In this document: one piece after another, positions 29,522-40,488 of the stretch | How the letters are laid out: the number at the start of each line of letters is the position of its first letter | Position numbering within the stretch: the stretch's first letter is position 1 | Source of the DNA: Cylindrotheca closterium | Taxonomy: Eukaryota > Bacillariophyta > Bacillariophyceae > Bacillariales > Bacillariaceae | Assembly: GCA_933822405.4 (NCBI GenBank) | Contig: CAKOGP040001869.1 | Location: 702,816-766,815 of the forward strand | Direction: 5' to 3' | DNA: 64,000 nucleotides | Position numbers and translations under genes: made by a program | The notes under the pieces: model-generated | What the model saw: the letters and a program-made list of their open reading frames with translations, nothing else | Databases searched by the model: none | What the model was told of the DNA's origin: nothing

Positions 29522-31224
29522 CCTGACGATTGACCGATGAAGCGAAGTTCAAAAGACAAGAACGACGATCAAATAGAGTTGACGGCGTCAATCGGGTCGA
29601 TGCCACGAGGAGCGGTTGCAAGGATCGCTTGCTATCGTCTCAGCACCTTATTCGCCGACAATCCAGAAAATCGGCATCTGGCGAACCGCATCATATACCG
29701 GTATGTAGGTAGGTCGTATACGTACACGTTGTACGTTGAAAACGTGCGAAACGCAGGTTGAAAAAGCGAGAAACGATGAAGTAACGTGCAAGCTCCACCA
29801 AACCACATATTATTCATGCTTCATCACCATGCAGATAAGAGACTTTCATCAAGTTTCACCTCTGGCTTGATTCATCAGCTTTCAAGCCCACGATCCTGTT
29901 TTGAACTTGAACTTCTCTTATTCGTCAACTTGAACTTTCGTATTTAGTTGAATCTTTTCCATAGCATTTTGTATTTGTTGAATATTTTCCTTATCTTGTG
30001 ACCATGGTTCCCTTTCCAGCACTCAGACACGGTTTTTAGTGTGATTGTTGACTCTTACAGCGACCAAAAGAGCCGTTTCAACACCAGACGATTTTGTAGT
30101 GGTGCTTGGTGTTGGAATCCAAAGTGTCCATATACACTCCTTTTGGCACAAAGACATATGCACTGTCGAAGTAAGAGCCTGATATATGCCTGGAAGCGAA
30201 TGACCCATCAATGCATTTTCTGTACTGCTGGGGACGATGAAACAAATTACAGTTGCCGATGCCAACAATCACTTGATACCACCTTTTCAAGTACATGCAG
30301 CCAAGTCGATGGAAGTAGAATGGACCAGTTAGAAGGAACACTCGTGAACACTCCAGAGGTGAAAGCGAAAATTTTGAAACTTGAAGTTGATCTGATTCAA
30401 CGACAACGCCAAACTTTGCCAGCATCTTGTTTCAACTTCTGTTTCTTCACTTCTAGACGCAGGGCTAGGATTGAAGATGCTGATCCGTTGGCATACTTGC
30501 ATTTCATTCTATCACAATAATCGAGTGCTATGTGCTTTGGGCACACAGGGAAATGCAGAACCCAGAATTCACAAAAGTGACCAAACATTGGTCACTTGGT
30601 GATAAACAGTAGATGGAGTATAGCACTCCACATTCACCTCACACTTCAGGAATGGCATTATGTATACAATCAATTCACCTGACCATATAGCGATGGTGTA
30701 TCATAAATGGTTAGGCCTAGTCTTTTTGAGGAGAGCATTCATCAACAGTGCAAATAACCAAATGACCTCTAACTGAAAGAACTTGTGTAGTGACGGCGGA
30801 ACCCAAGATCCGAGCGAAAGAAGGTCGCCATCACACACTGAGTTTCGAGCTTTCACTCCATTTGCGATTCAAGTGAATCGTTGACTACAGAGAGATTACC
30901 CCTTATTGCTCTATGATAACAAGAATTGCAATTGTTGTTTTATTGTTTCTGCGAAGTGTGGCATGTTTGCGATTAATGTGGGGACCGGAGAAATATCACT
31001 TTCAAAACGGCCTACCGGTACACGTACGTGTACGGTACTGTACGATGCAGAACGGGAGTCAAAAGTGCAAGATTCTCGTACATATATATGACATGCAATA
31101 GGTACGCGTACCGGTACACACGATGGAAATGACGCGATATTTTTTTCGAAAGCAAAAAAGAAATGACATCTACAGAGACAATTTTTCAAAAGCTCAAAAG
31201 AACACAAGGATTAGGTAACTTCGC
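29522..31224. other. 1.7-kb intergenic region
   Basis: No supported gene. The 30041-30520 + frame begins with GTG and has scattered Cys but no domain; overlapping minus frames are equally open. Contains the 16-bp perfect palindrome at 31018 and TACCGGTA phrases at 29697 and 31105. Confidence 0.55.
31018..31033. repeat. 16-bp perfect palindrome GTACACGTACGTGTAC
   Basis: Reads the same on both strands and sits inside a GTAC-rich tract (31013-31045) about 190 bp after the amino-acid transporter stop. Too short for a stable terminator and no known site matches it. Confidence 0.7.
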
Positions 31225-33323
31225 TTACGACTCCTCTTGAAATATTGAAACAACTCCTGCTACCAACGCGAGTATTCCAAACAATATGTATAAGATAGCA
31301 ATAACAAAATCAGAGACTCCGGGTGGAATTTGCTGGGGATCATCCTCCAGTGCAAACTCTTCCTCTTTTGCTTTTCGTGCTGCCATTGCACCAATCTTTT
31401 GGTCGATAGATTTGTAGTTCTTTTCAACATCTTTCAGGCCAACAGCTGCTTTTGGGGGCAGCAGCATCTGTGATTCTTGGTTCGCGGAGGCTGGCAATGC
31501 GAAGATTTTTCCATTTGGGGCTCTCAAAGCTCCGAAGTCGCCACGCGGAAGCGATTCGGAACGGAGTAGTGTGCTGTTTGCTACCGCAGATGAAGCATTA
31601 CCCTCCTGAGCAGAACCCTTTACCATGACAACGCGTGTGCCACCCTCATTAGTTTTTGCGGACGCGAAACGAGCGTTTCCAATGCGGATGGGATGTGGAC
31701 TCTGTATGGCCAATGTTGTGATATGCGACGTCAAGGAAGATTTGCCAACTTTGGCAATTCTGCACCAAATGGGCATGAGCAAGAGGTAATAGCATACAGT
31801 CTTGAAGGCTTGAGCAAGCCAGGAATCGTCAGGCGGAAGGTCAAAATCTGCCTCGACAGAAGAGCTATAAAATGGTTCCAATTGCTCTCTTGTGAGCTCA
31901 CTTCCCTCCACCGGCATTCCAAAGTAAGCCTTACTTAGTTCCAGGAATCGAGCCCCATGTATGCCCAAGTAGACTGCTCCTGGTCCAATGTAAGCAAGGC
32001 ACGATGCACCAACGGAGCCACTAAGGGCTAAGACAACCCCCACATCTTGAACGAATGCCGCCGGAATGGCAGCAGCCAAGTAAAGCAGTACTGTCAAAGT
32101 GACTCGTCGGTCTCGTCGGTTCAAGACGCTCGTATCATCTCCTTCGTGCGCGCTTCGTCCTTGAAAGAATAGGACCACACAAACGTGGCGAGCCACAAAA
32201 CTTTCCATGGGATACACAAACAACATCGTAGTACCCAACAAGATACGAGCAGCATTCGCCGGAAGAGAATTGTCCAATGAATTCAGAATGTTTCCTTGTG
32301 TGGTCTCCTGATAACCCATATATCCACCAATTCCACAAATCATTGCCAAGGTACAGCATACCGTCATCGCAGTTTTTGATACCACCGCCCATCGATCTTT
32401 GGTAGGATTGTCAAGTGATCCTGCAATGATAAAGGCCTGGAGTGAAATATCAATGGGTATTCATTAGATCGCTGACGAATTTGTGGATGATGAGATAGAA
32501 TATGGCATCCAAACTACTCACAGAATGTTGACACACAAAGGCAAATGACAAAACTCCCATCCCGACAAACATAGTATCGTAATGAATAATGGAATCTCTC
32601 CAATCAAAAACTTCCCATGACTCTTGGATGGGAGCGCAATACAAAACGAGGGCGACCATCATGAGATCAAATAAGACATTCATTCGAGATGTCACCGCGA
32701 GATCAGCCATATCCTGCATACGTAAAAATTAGAAAGTGAGAGAGATTCCATAACGAGCGGCCACACCATGGATTGATATAGCTTACACGCTGACTGGCAA
32801 GTGGGACCATGATGGTAATGGAGATGAGAAAGAGTATGGATCGCTTCATGGGAAGGTTGTCTGGTGCCACTCCAAGGACAGCCGAAAAGGTATCCTTAAC
32901 AATCATGAGATAGCTCAGCATGGCACCATAGGCATTGATGAACATGTTAAAGGCCACAAAGAGAAATCCAAATCTTCCAAAGGCCGCTTCGGCGACCGTT
33001 TCGTAACTCGGCACATGAACGTGCTTGGCAGTTTCCACCAGTAATCTTAGACTCTTTTCGGTCAGGAGTGCACAAAAGACCACCAGGATGATCCCAGCCA
33101 CGAAACCAGCCTGTTTGATGGCATAGGGAAGTCCCACAATACCAGCTCCGATTATAGCGTTGATGATATTGGCAGTACATCCAGCAATCGATGATTTCTT
33201 TTCTTCCTCGCCCTTGGGCTTTTTCCGAGGGCGCCGTGTCCCACCCGGGGTTTTAGTGTGCGTTGGTTTTTCGGAAGGCTTGAAGAAGGGCGACTTGGTG
33301 CCTGCATTTTTACCTGGTGCCAT
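31225..33323 (-). CDS. Amino-acid/auxin permease (AAAP, SLC38-like) transporter
   Basis: Three exons, 33323-32787, 32713-32522 and 32436-31225, introns 73 and 85 nt, all phase 0; 646 aa. The first transmembrane segments (IAGCTANIINAIIGAGIVGLPYAIKQAG) carry the SLC38 entry motif. The middle exon continues with FDWRDSIIHYDTMFVGMGVLSFAFVCQHS, and exon 3 completes AFIIAGSLDNPTKDRW. About 11 helices can be counted. The last helix is near the C-terminus, separated from the core by a hydrophilic Ser/Ala/Lys-rich loop of about 170 residues (roughly 430-610), longer than in most SLC38 proteins. Likely a Na+ or H+ coupled amino-acid transporter of plasma membrane or vacuole; substrate not readable. Its start is 332 bp from the divergent beta-propeller gene. 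Confidence 0.9.
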
Positions 33324-33655
33324 TGTGTGTGTTTGTGTGTGTGTTTGTGTGTGTGATTGATTTGTTGGAAATGGAAAACGTTAAGGCTTCTGGTCAAGAG
33401 GCAAAAGTGCAATAGGTTGCGACTGTAACTGGACTATAGGTTTCCTTCTTCAATCAGCACTTGAATGAATAAATGGTGACACCTTAGCTGCTGTATCTGC
33501 GCTTGTATTGGATCTTGGCGACTGTGTTGTCGTTCTAGATGATTGTGAGGACGTCGTCCATCAGAATTCCGCATCAATATAAAAAGCCGACTTCGCAGAT
33601 TTTGCTCTTTTTGGGAGAAGATACAAGGCTGATGATTAATTCGACCTAATTAAGT
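33324..33655. promoter_or_regulatory. Shared upstream region with (TG)n repeat
   Basis: 332 bp between divergent starts; a (TG)n/TTTG microsatellite at 33325-33355 begins directly beside the transporter ATG and so lies in its 5' UTR. Confidence 0.6.
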
Positions 33656-35887
33656 ATGACGACAATCACCTCCAAAACAGATACTGTATCAATTTCTGAT
33701 CTCTCAAGACGGCAAGGCCTCTCCTTCCAGCCACACTGCACTCTAGTTAACAGTATCCCCAGCATGACCACTGCAGGATGGGATCTTCCACCTCCAATTG
33801 CTTCCCCTGTGAAAGGAGAATGGAAATCGCGTCCAATGAGATGGAGAACGCCTCAAAGGATTGCGAGCTTGAACACTGGAGAAACCACAACCTGTCATCC
33901 CATTTTGGTATTGGAACGATATCTGGTTGTTGCTGGGACAGGTTTTGTGTCTCTCTTCTCGTTAGAACAAGTGGATCTTGATCTGGAGGTTTCTTCCTCT
34001 TCGACTCTCACAGTGTCATCCGAGTCGAAGCAGGCTTATTGGAAGTATCAGTCACCCACGGCGAGACTTGACCTGGATCGAGATGCCACCATTATTCAGC
34101 TTTTGGATTCCAAAAGCATTGGCGATGACGACGAGGAAGAAAGTGGCTTCGGCATACTTGAGACTGCTGTAGAAACTGCTGTGATTTCAGAGGGCGAAAG
34201 TGCAGACAAATCATCACGAACTTCATCCACATCACATTCGATATTTGCACTGTCTGAAGAAGGCGATGTGTACCACTTGCAAATAGTCTTACCCATCAGT
34301 AAGAGTCCCAACAGCAATGATAACGATCCATCATCAGAAGCCGATGCAGCAGCAACTTTGTTTTGCGCCGACTCATGGAACACCGGGACCTTTGGGCCCA
34401 CTTGCTTTCAAACATTGCACTGGGGTAAGGAGTATCCAGAGAACTTGTCCATGGTGATAGGATACGAATCAGGACACTTGGAAGGGTGGAGAATTAGCAA
34501 CAGTCCGATAACAGTGTCCACGCCCAAAGGATCACCAGTACGAAGATCAAGCTCAACCTCCAGTCCCAGCAAGAGAGTCATGACCACGGAGAGAGACATG
34601 GCCAATCGAACCAAAAGCAAGAGTGCTGATGGCAAGGAAGAGATAATGGGAGATTCAACCTTATTTTTCACTATGCAGTGGAGGGGATACCTCCATCAAG
34701 CTCCAATTCGATCTCTAACGGCGTTGGGACAACAAGCGAAAGTCACCAAAGAGTCATTCGAGGCTGACGAACGAACCGATGTCAAGACCAGCCTAGTCCT
34801 GACTATGGAAATTCCAGAGAATTCTCCCGAGATGCAAGGGACAGCCTCCATGGTGGATGTTCTTGAGATAGATTTCAAACTTTTGCACATTAAATTCATC
34901 TCCAACAATCGAAGGAGCTTACGTTTGTTCCCCTACCTGGAAATGCCTACCGGCGGTATGGAATTTGTCGATTCGTCAACAGTGGGAGGGACAACCATCC
35001 TTTCGGGTATGGATATTTCCGGTAGTGGACAAGACGGAGAAAGCGGAACTGCAAACAATGCAATGGAATATTTTCCCAAGCGATTATCCATGCTACCGAG
35101 TCAAGGCACAGACTCGTCAATATCATTGAGCTTTGGGAAACAGTGCGGTGTCTCCTTATCGGATGGAACTGTTGCAATTTTGTCCTCGAATACAGAAATT
35201 GGACGGTCGACATCCTCATGGGGTATTACCAAAGATGTGCACCAGCTGCTTTTGTCCTACCCCGCCATTGGTTGTGGAAGTATACACATGCAACACCACG
35301 GAGGCGATTATGTACAAACGGAACATGAAACTAGCAAAAAGGAGTACATTGCTTGCTGTCTTCGAGGTGGAACTTGTTTTCTAATCCCAATTGTGGATGA
35401 GGAAGTGCAACAAGACATTGTTGCCATACCGTATCTCCACGATATCGATGCGGATTGGACAACGGTCTATCTTCAAGGTTTTACTGCTGGTGACCTTCGA
35501 GTCACAACCAACAGCAGCGATACAATAAGGCACCAATCCGTCCCGATTGTAGTCTACGCATTGGCAGGCGGCACCCTTGACGTCTACGCCTGTAGCTTGA
35601 TGCATCGTCCTATGCCAGATATCGAGAAAGCTGCCGCTGACGAGGAGAAGCATGAGTGCTTGTCTAGTCTGGTGCAACAAGGCGATACACTTTCAATTGT
35701 ATCGAAACTCTTGGAACAAATGAACAAAGACGAGAACGATCCGCTGTGGGAAGAGCCTTTGTGGAAAGAGACCCACGAAGCCTTCCAATCATCAGAAATA
35801 TTACCAACCGCCATCACAATGGATCAGATACAGTCCCCTATTTTCGCATCGTTCAAGAGGCTACTGCTGAGTCTAGCTAGTAGTTGA
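33656..35887 (+). CDS. Predicted beta-propeller (WD40-like) protein, unknown
   Basis: 743 aa, single exon, no targeting signal. The sequence alternates hydrophobic strands and Ser/Asp-rich loops in the way of a degenerate propeller. Candidate blade edges are CHPILVLERYLVVAGTGFVSLF (about 80-101), SIFALSEEGDVYHLQIV, NLSMVIGYESGHLEGWRI (about 265), QCGVSLSDGTVAILSS, EYIACCLRGGTCFLIPIV and VYALAGGTLDVYACSL near the end. Each ends in a short turn plus an aromatic or VxxFS strand, as in WD repeats, but no WD dipeptide is exact. Several disordered inserts (about 160-235 and 285-320) separate the strands. Possibly a scaffold subunit of a chromatin or vesicle complex; I cannot name one. Confidence 0.7.
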   Translation: MTTITSKTDTVSISDLSRRQGLSFQPHCTLVNSIPSMTTAGWDLPPPIASPVKGEWKSRPMRWRTPQRIASLNTGETTTCHPILVLERYLVVAGTGFVSLFSLEQVDLDLEVSSSSTLTVSSESKQAYWKYQSPTARLDLDRDATIIQLLDSKSIGDDDEEESGFGILETAVETAVISEGESADKSSRTSSTSHSIFALSEEGDVYHLQIVLPISKSPNSNDNDPSSEADAAATLFCADSWNTGTFGPTCFQTLHWGKEYPENLSMVIGYESGHLEGWRISNSPITVSTPKGSPVRRSSSTSSPSKRVMTTERDMANRTKSKSADGKEEIMGDSTLFFTMQWRGYLHQAPIRSLTALGQQAKVTKESFEADERTDVKTSLVLTMEIPENSPEMQGTASMVDVLEIDFKLLHIKFISNNRRSLRLFPYLEMPTGGMEFVDSSTVGGTTILSGMDISGSGQDGESGTANNAMEYFPKRLSMLPSQGTDSSISLSFGKQCGVSLSDGTVAILSSNTEIGRSTSSWGITKDVHQLLLSYPAIGCGSIHMQHHGGDYVQTEHETSKKEYIACCLRGGTCFLIPIVDEEVQQDIVAIPYLHDIDADWTTVYLQGFTAGDLRVTTNSSDTIRHQSVPIVVYALAGGTLDVYACSLMHRPMPDIEKAAADEEKHECLSSLVQQGDTLSIVSKLLEQMNKDENDPLWEEPLWKETHEAFQSSEILPTAITMDQIQSPIFASFKRLLLSLASS

Positions 35888-36470
35888 GGACTACTATAGT
35901 TACAGAGCATACACGAGAGGCTAGAGAAGGACAATATATTGAATGACAATTCAAAAGACAGATTCTAGGATGAAGGCTTGGCTCGGGGATCACAAGTAAT
36001 GGCATGGATTTGAATTTGGTGGGATTTCATTTTTAAGAATTGTGTCCCTTGGCGACTTTCCTTCTTTTTTTCCATCAATTTTCATCATCATGACGACGGG
36101 ACAAATCATGACTCCGAGAGACAGTTGAATACTAACTACTCGTAGCTGCCACCGGTCCCAATTTTGAATATTGCAGGGGTTTCCATTCGCATTCAGGTAT
36201 ACGAATCTTTGCCCTACAGAATCCCAAAGTTGTATCAAAGTACAGCGATACTGTAATCTTAAAATCTATTTTTATAATGTATTAGTGTGTATATAAAACG
36301 CTTGTGCCACGAGAGGCAAGGAACGCGTATGGTACGAATTGAAACAATGAGGTGAATTGATGCTTTCATATTGAAGTACGGCTCGATTGATGGCAAGTTC
36401 TTGGAATAGCTGCTTTTGATTTTGAAAATGTGCGCAAACTTGCATAGTTTGTCGACGGAGAGATAACATT
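35888..36470. other. Convergent intergenic region
   Basis: 3' flanks of the propeller and TLC genes. No supported gene. Confidence 0.6.
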
Positions 36471-37349
36471 TTATCCGAGGGCCCCCATTGTCATTTGCAC
36501 AATTTCCCGAAACCAGTACAACTGCAATACTCCCAACATGACGTCCAAAGTCAAAAAGAAGTACAAGAATCTCTCTTTTCCAGGCCTATGCTTTGCCGCT
36601 GATCCGGTCTTTGTGACATGTATAACATCCTTCCACAAAGGAAATGAATATCCAATCCAGCCAATGATTCGGAAACAGAAGAATGTAATAGAGAACAAGG
36701 CACCACAGGCAAATATAAATGTATCCAAGGGCGACCCCTCCTTGACTGGAATGAAGTCTTTGAGATCAGCCCAAACCAAGAATATACTCGAAAATTCAGA
36801 GCATCCTGCATAGAATACAGAGTAGTATGGTACCATTTGAAATTCCAAGGAACAGAAAGCTGTCATGCCAGCCAGAAAGTGATGCACCAGGAAGACTGGC
36901 TCTCGATGCTCTGGAATGTACACGCTGACGCACAGATCCCATATTTGGTAGCTTAAGTTTGCAACATTTTGATTATTTGCTGCCTTGAGATATCCAAAAA
37001 GCCGGTCTTCTGGCGTTCCTTTTGACGCATCATGGACTTCTTTGGAAAAATACCAGTTTCGAACGCCCATTGTTCCCATGTAGGACATGACAATGAAAGA
37101 AGTAATTTTGTAGGCAACAAGATCAGGGCGTTCACAACTGACTTCATTCTCGGGACATAACTCAGCATTAGGAGCGATTGGTATATTCAGGGACACCATG
37201 ACGCTATAGCAGATTGCCATGAGAAGCAGAGTAACTTCAATCTGCCTTCGACAGGCGTCAAATCCTGAAATTTGTTTTGTAGCTTGGGGTGTAGTCTTTC
37301 CCTTCAGCACATGCTGGGGAGAAGATCTCATTGCTGTTGGATCACACAT
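36471..37349 (-). CDS. TLC-domain (TRAM/LAG1/CLN8) membrane protein
   Basis: 292 aa, single exon. About six to seven membrane helices: IEVTLLLMAICYSVMVSL (about 38-55), a helix at 80-98, LSYQIWDLCVSVYI (about 130-145), VFLVHHFLAGMTAFCSL with the paired His of the TLC fold (about 152-170), FYAGCSEFSSIFLVWADL, LDTFIFACGALFSITFFCFRI, and FLYFFLTLDVMLGVLQLYWF at the end. The WDL...HH arrangement is shared with TLC proteins such as TMEM56/TLCD4 and CLN8, which act in membrane lipid composition or transport, rather than with ceramide synthases, which have a longer catalytic block. ER or plasma membrane likely. It shares a 432-bp upstream region with the EMC5 gene. Confidence 0.85.
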   Translation of the reverse strand: MCDPTAMRSSPQHVLKGKTTPQATKQISGFDACRRQIEVTLLLMAICYSVMVSLNIPIAPNAELCPENEVSCERPDLVAYKITSFIVMSYMGTMGVRNWYFSKEVHDASKGTPEDRLFGYLKAANNQNVANLSYQIWDLCVSVYIPEHREPVFLVHHFLAGMTAFCSLEFQMVPYYSVFYAGCSEFSSIFLVWADLKDFIPVKEGSPLDTFIFACGALFSITFFCFRIIGWIGYSFPLWKDVIHVTKTGSAAKHRPGKERFLYFFLTLDVMLGVLQLYWFREIVQMTMGALG

Positions 37350-37781
37350 GTTGAATGTTAAAGAATGTTGTTTAGGTCCTGACTTTTTTTTGGATGCAGA
37401 ATAATGGTATAAAGGATGTTTGTGACGATGATCCGAAGGATTATTGTGAGAACGACGACGTCCTTCTGTTTTTCAGGTGGACCAATCAGAAGACGTTGAA
37501 GTGAAACGCAATCAGAAGGATCGAGGGCGTTTTGCACGGTCGGTCATCCAACCGAGATGTTCTCAAGTCGTGGTGAAGTCAGTCAGTCATTCAGTCGTCC
37601 AAGACTGCGGTCGATTGATCGCATCAGTCGAGTTTTTGAACAGCACGGTCGATGGTAGGGCGACGAAAATACCATTGTGCTGCTTCCATCATTACAATAC
37701 TCAACACAAACCCTAGAAGCAACTTCCTTCATTGTTGTTACGCCCTACTGCACATCCTGCACGTGAAGTTATTATAACAAT
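37350..37781. promoter_or_regulatory. Shared upstream region between divergent genes
   Basis: 432 bp between the TLC (-) and EMC5 (+) starts. Repeated CAGTCAGTCATTCAGTCG and CGGTCGATGG phrases occur around 37555-37660; no known site assigned. Confidence 0.45.
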
Positions 37782-38099
37782 ATGTCTTTGATACTATCGA
37801 TTATTGGATGGATTATGATTGTTCATTCAGCTTATAGCTGCCTTCATTTTCGAGGAATATTGCTGGACTACGATTTGCAAGATTCGGTATCGCTTCCACC
37901 CACGGATGTTTATATTGAAGTTGGAACCGGTTTCCTTTTGCTCCTGATCAGTGAAATCATGGGATCTGGCTCATTTCAAAGTGTAGATGTGCTGGGGCCG
38001 GAAAAACGAAGGCCGCTTGCCGCTCCTGCGTACATCACCAGAGGCTTTGACATTTACGAGAACCGAGCAAAGGCATTGAACAAAGCAAAGGCATCATAG
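37782..38099 (+). CDS. EMC5: ER membrane protein complex subunit 5 (EMC5/MMGT)
   Basis: 105 aa, single exon, the usual length for this subunit. It has two transmembrane helices (about 3-20 and 45-62) with the conserved HSAYSCLHFRGIL after the first, LPPTDVYIEVGTGFLLLL over the second, and a C-terminal cytosolic tail ending GFDIYENRAKALNKAK (the family's F..F..R.K pattern). EMC inserts tail-anchored and multipass proteins into the ER; EMC5 forms part of the membrane core. The name MMGT reflects an older magnesium-transport proposal. Confident, as spacing and helix pattern both match. Confidence 0.88.
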   Translation: MSLILSIIGWIMIVHSAYSCLHFRGILLDYDLQDSVSLPPTDVYIEVGTGFLLLLISEIMGSGSFQSVDVLGPEKRRPLAAPAYITRGFDIYENRAKALNKAKAS

Positions 38100-38330
38100 T
38101 GTATAAACTAAGTTCCACAAAAAGGTTTGAGAAAAGCTTATTTGCCAAGAAAATAATCAAACTTGGCATGCACAACAAACAAAGTCGTTTCGAGTGAAGT
38201 TAGTATGCAACTTTCAAAGTTGATTTTAAAATGTAGGGAGTAGAATAGATTGTTGTTATAAATCATAGTAAAGGTTACAACATTGATTAGTTACTAAAAG
38301 GTACAATTCGTCATCACCGATGCCAAATAT

Positions 38331-39718
38331 CTAGCATTGCAAGTCAATACACTTTGACATTGGAGTGTCAGAGTAGTTGTCTTGATCCACAGAAGCATCC
38401 GTGTCATCTCTACTTTCCGCATCGTCGACTTCGCCATCGGCACTGATTTCATCATTTTCCTTGTTGGCCAATTTCTCCTTGTTGGTTGATTTGTCAACTA
38501 AAAAGCCAACAAGGAGAAATCTCAAACCACCAATGATTTTCTTTCCACAGTGCCGGAGTTTCCCTGGAAAGATGAGTGCATGACCTCTTTGAAGGTGAAT
38601 TACGGCATCAATGCATTCAAAATATGTTCCACCACCTTCATAGTCCACACCACAGCCATTGCTCAAGGCAATCAAAAAAGTCCATTCCGATTTGTCCGTA
38701 TGCATGTCTAGCTTTTGCCGTTCCTTTTTGGTCGTGTCGTATTTCACCATGTGGGGTTCCCGATCATCCAGCTGCAATCGCCGACTCTCGTTGAATTTTT
38801 CTCCAATGGCATGAACCACCGTATGAACTGGCGGAAAACATGCTCTCACCAAGGTTGGATATTCTCGACAACCAAGAGTTTGTTTGGCATACGTGTACGC
38901 CGCATACTGACCTCGACAAACATGCTCCGTTGCGGCAACTATTTGATCACAATCCTCGGGAATGAGACCAACGTCTGCAATGAAGATGCTGTGTTCTTCC
39001 GACACGGTGACCCAATCGACGACTGAAGGAAACATTGTGAGCACGAGATGGATTTTGGAGAATGAATTGAAGAATTAGGCATGAATGAAACCATCATACT
39101 GCATACCTTTTTGAACGGGATTCTGTTGCAAGTTTTCTCTAGCAAATGTTTCTCCCTCAATCTTTGGGAGCTCTTTTTTGGCACTCGGCCTAATTGCTGC
39201 GTGCATCGGCCTTCGGGGAGGACACTGCTCTTGTCCAAATGTTGGTGTTGTGGCCATGGCTTGTTCTGAAACAAACAAGTCTTTGATGTCTTCGGGATAT
39301 CGAATTGCGTATATATGTTTCCCTTCCTCATCATTCCGCATAGAGCCTCGTCGTACTACCAAACGAGTGGGACAAGATGCTGGAGCGGACATAGTACTTC
39401 CAGGCGAAGAACCAGCGACTGGTGAAGATTGTTTGGATAGATTCTTGTATAGTAGGTGATGTTGCCCTATTGCATTGCGCTTTCTGATTGTTTCAGTGGT
39501 TACCTCAAGCGATTTCCGCATCACATCGTACTATCATAATCAATGGTATGTGTGTATCAGGCAGATTAGAAAAATTCGAATGCAACGTCAAAACAGCAAG
39601 GTGATTAAACACGGCATCGAAGCCTGACATGTCTTACCATTACCGGATCAGGGGAGTCCTCCCGTTTGAATTCGTACCCATGCTGTACGCTCTTACAGGA
39701 ACTGCAAGACTGACCCAT
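38331..39718 (-). CDS. 2OG-Fe(II) oxygenase, prolyl-4-hydroxylase-like, with N-myristoylation motif
   Basis: Three exons, 39718-39638, 39530-39107 and 39022-38331 (introns 107 and 84 nt); 398 aa. The C-terminal half is a double-stranded beta-helix dioxygenase. It has the iron ligands HTD (about residues 276-278) and a distal His (about 326 in LRHCGKK), followed by Arg (about 336) in the place that binds 2-oxoglutarate, ten residues on, as the family requires. The first exon, only 27 codons, starts MGQSCSSCKS: Gly2 with Ser6 fits an N-myristoylation signal, and Cys5 and Cys8 could be palmitoylated. The exon is easily missed by gene callers. The C-terminal tail is acidic (EDDAESRDDTDAS region). 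Substrate unknown; a membrane-tethered protein hydroxylase is inferred. Confidence 0.8.
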
Positions 39719-40488
39719 TGCCGCAGAAAACTTGACTTGTTCTTCTGCAGAGAAGAAGAGTGAGAATTTCTTTGCGGGGAGTTTTTTGTCACTGTCAGAG
39801 AGGTTTGGAAAGGATTTCTTTCAGACTATGGCCTAATTCGAGAGATAGGAATGAAAGGGTTTGGTTTAAATGCGCCGCAACTGTATCTTTAAACCAGTGT
39901 TGACATTCAAAGCAACATGCCTTCGAGCTCCAAAACAATATAAAGGTGGAGTGTAGAAAGAAATCGTACAGTTGACCACAGTAGTTGTGTCGTGTCTTGT
40001 GTCCCATGTGTCCCAATTCGGATTTTGATGACACAGACTCCGGGTTCCATGTCGACTCCCTTGAGAGTACTGTCCTGTAGGTACTCCTAAATCAATCCTA
40101 CTGTACGTCGAAATGTCATGGATGGTGCGAGGCTTTGGATTGCACATGCAATACACGTTTTGGAATTACTTCGATCTGGGAAAGAGGTACAAAATATTTC
40201 AATTTGGAATGCTCGCCTGAAAGAGGAGAGGACACAAGAACAAGAAGGCAGGAGGAGCAGGAGGAGGAGCAGGGCAGCGGAGTGGTAGGAATCGCCAGAC
40301 CAAATCTCATCCCATCAAATCCGGGCCTTCCAAGTGGCATTTAGAAATACTGTGATACGAAAAGAGTACTATAAATTCTGAACCAAATCACGCATTGTCG
40401 TCATGACGATTGCTTTCTCGGTGGTATTGTTTTCAGACCGCTTCTCAAATCAATCCAAACCCTCTCGCGCAATGCGCGCCAAATTTTT
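39719..40488. promoter_or_regulatory. Shared upstream region between divergent genes
   Basis: 770 bp between the oxygenase (-) and cyclic-nucleotide kinase (+) starts; a purine-rich AGGAGGAGCAGG tract lies near 40250-40275. No supported gene. Confidence 0.45.

Noticed and set aside
30041..30520. 159-codon + strand frame with scattered cysteines
   Set aside because: Begins with GTG, overlaps equally open minus frames, and has no domain or leader.
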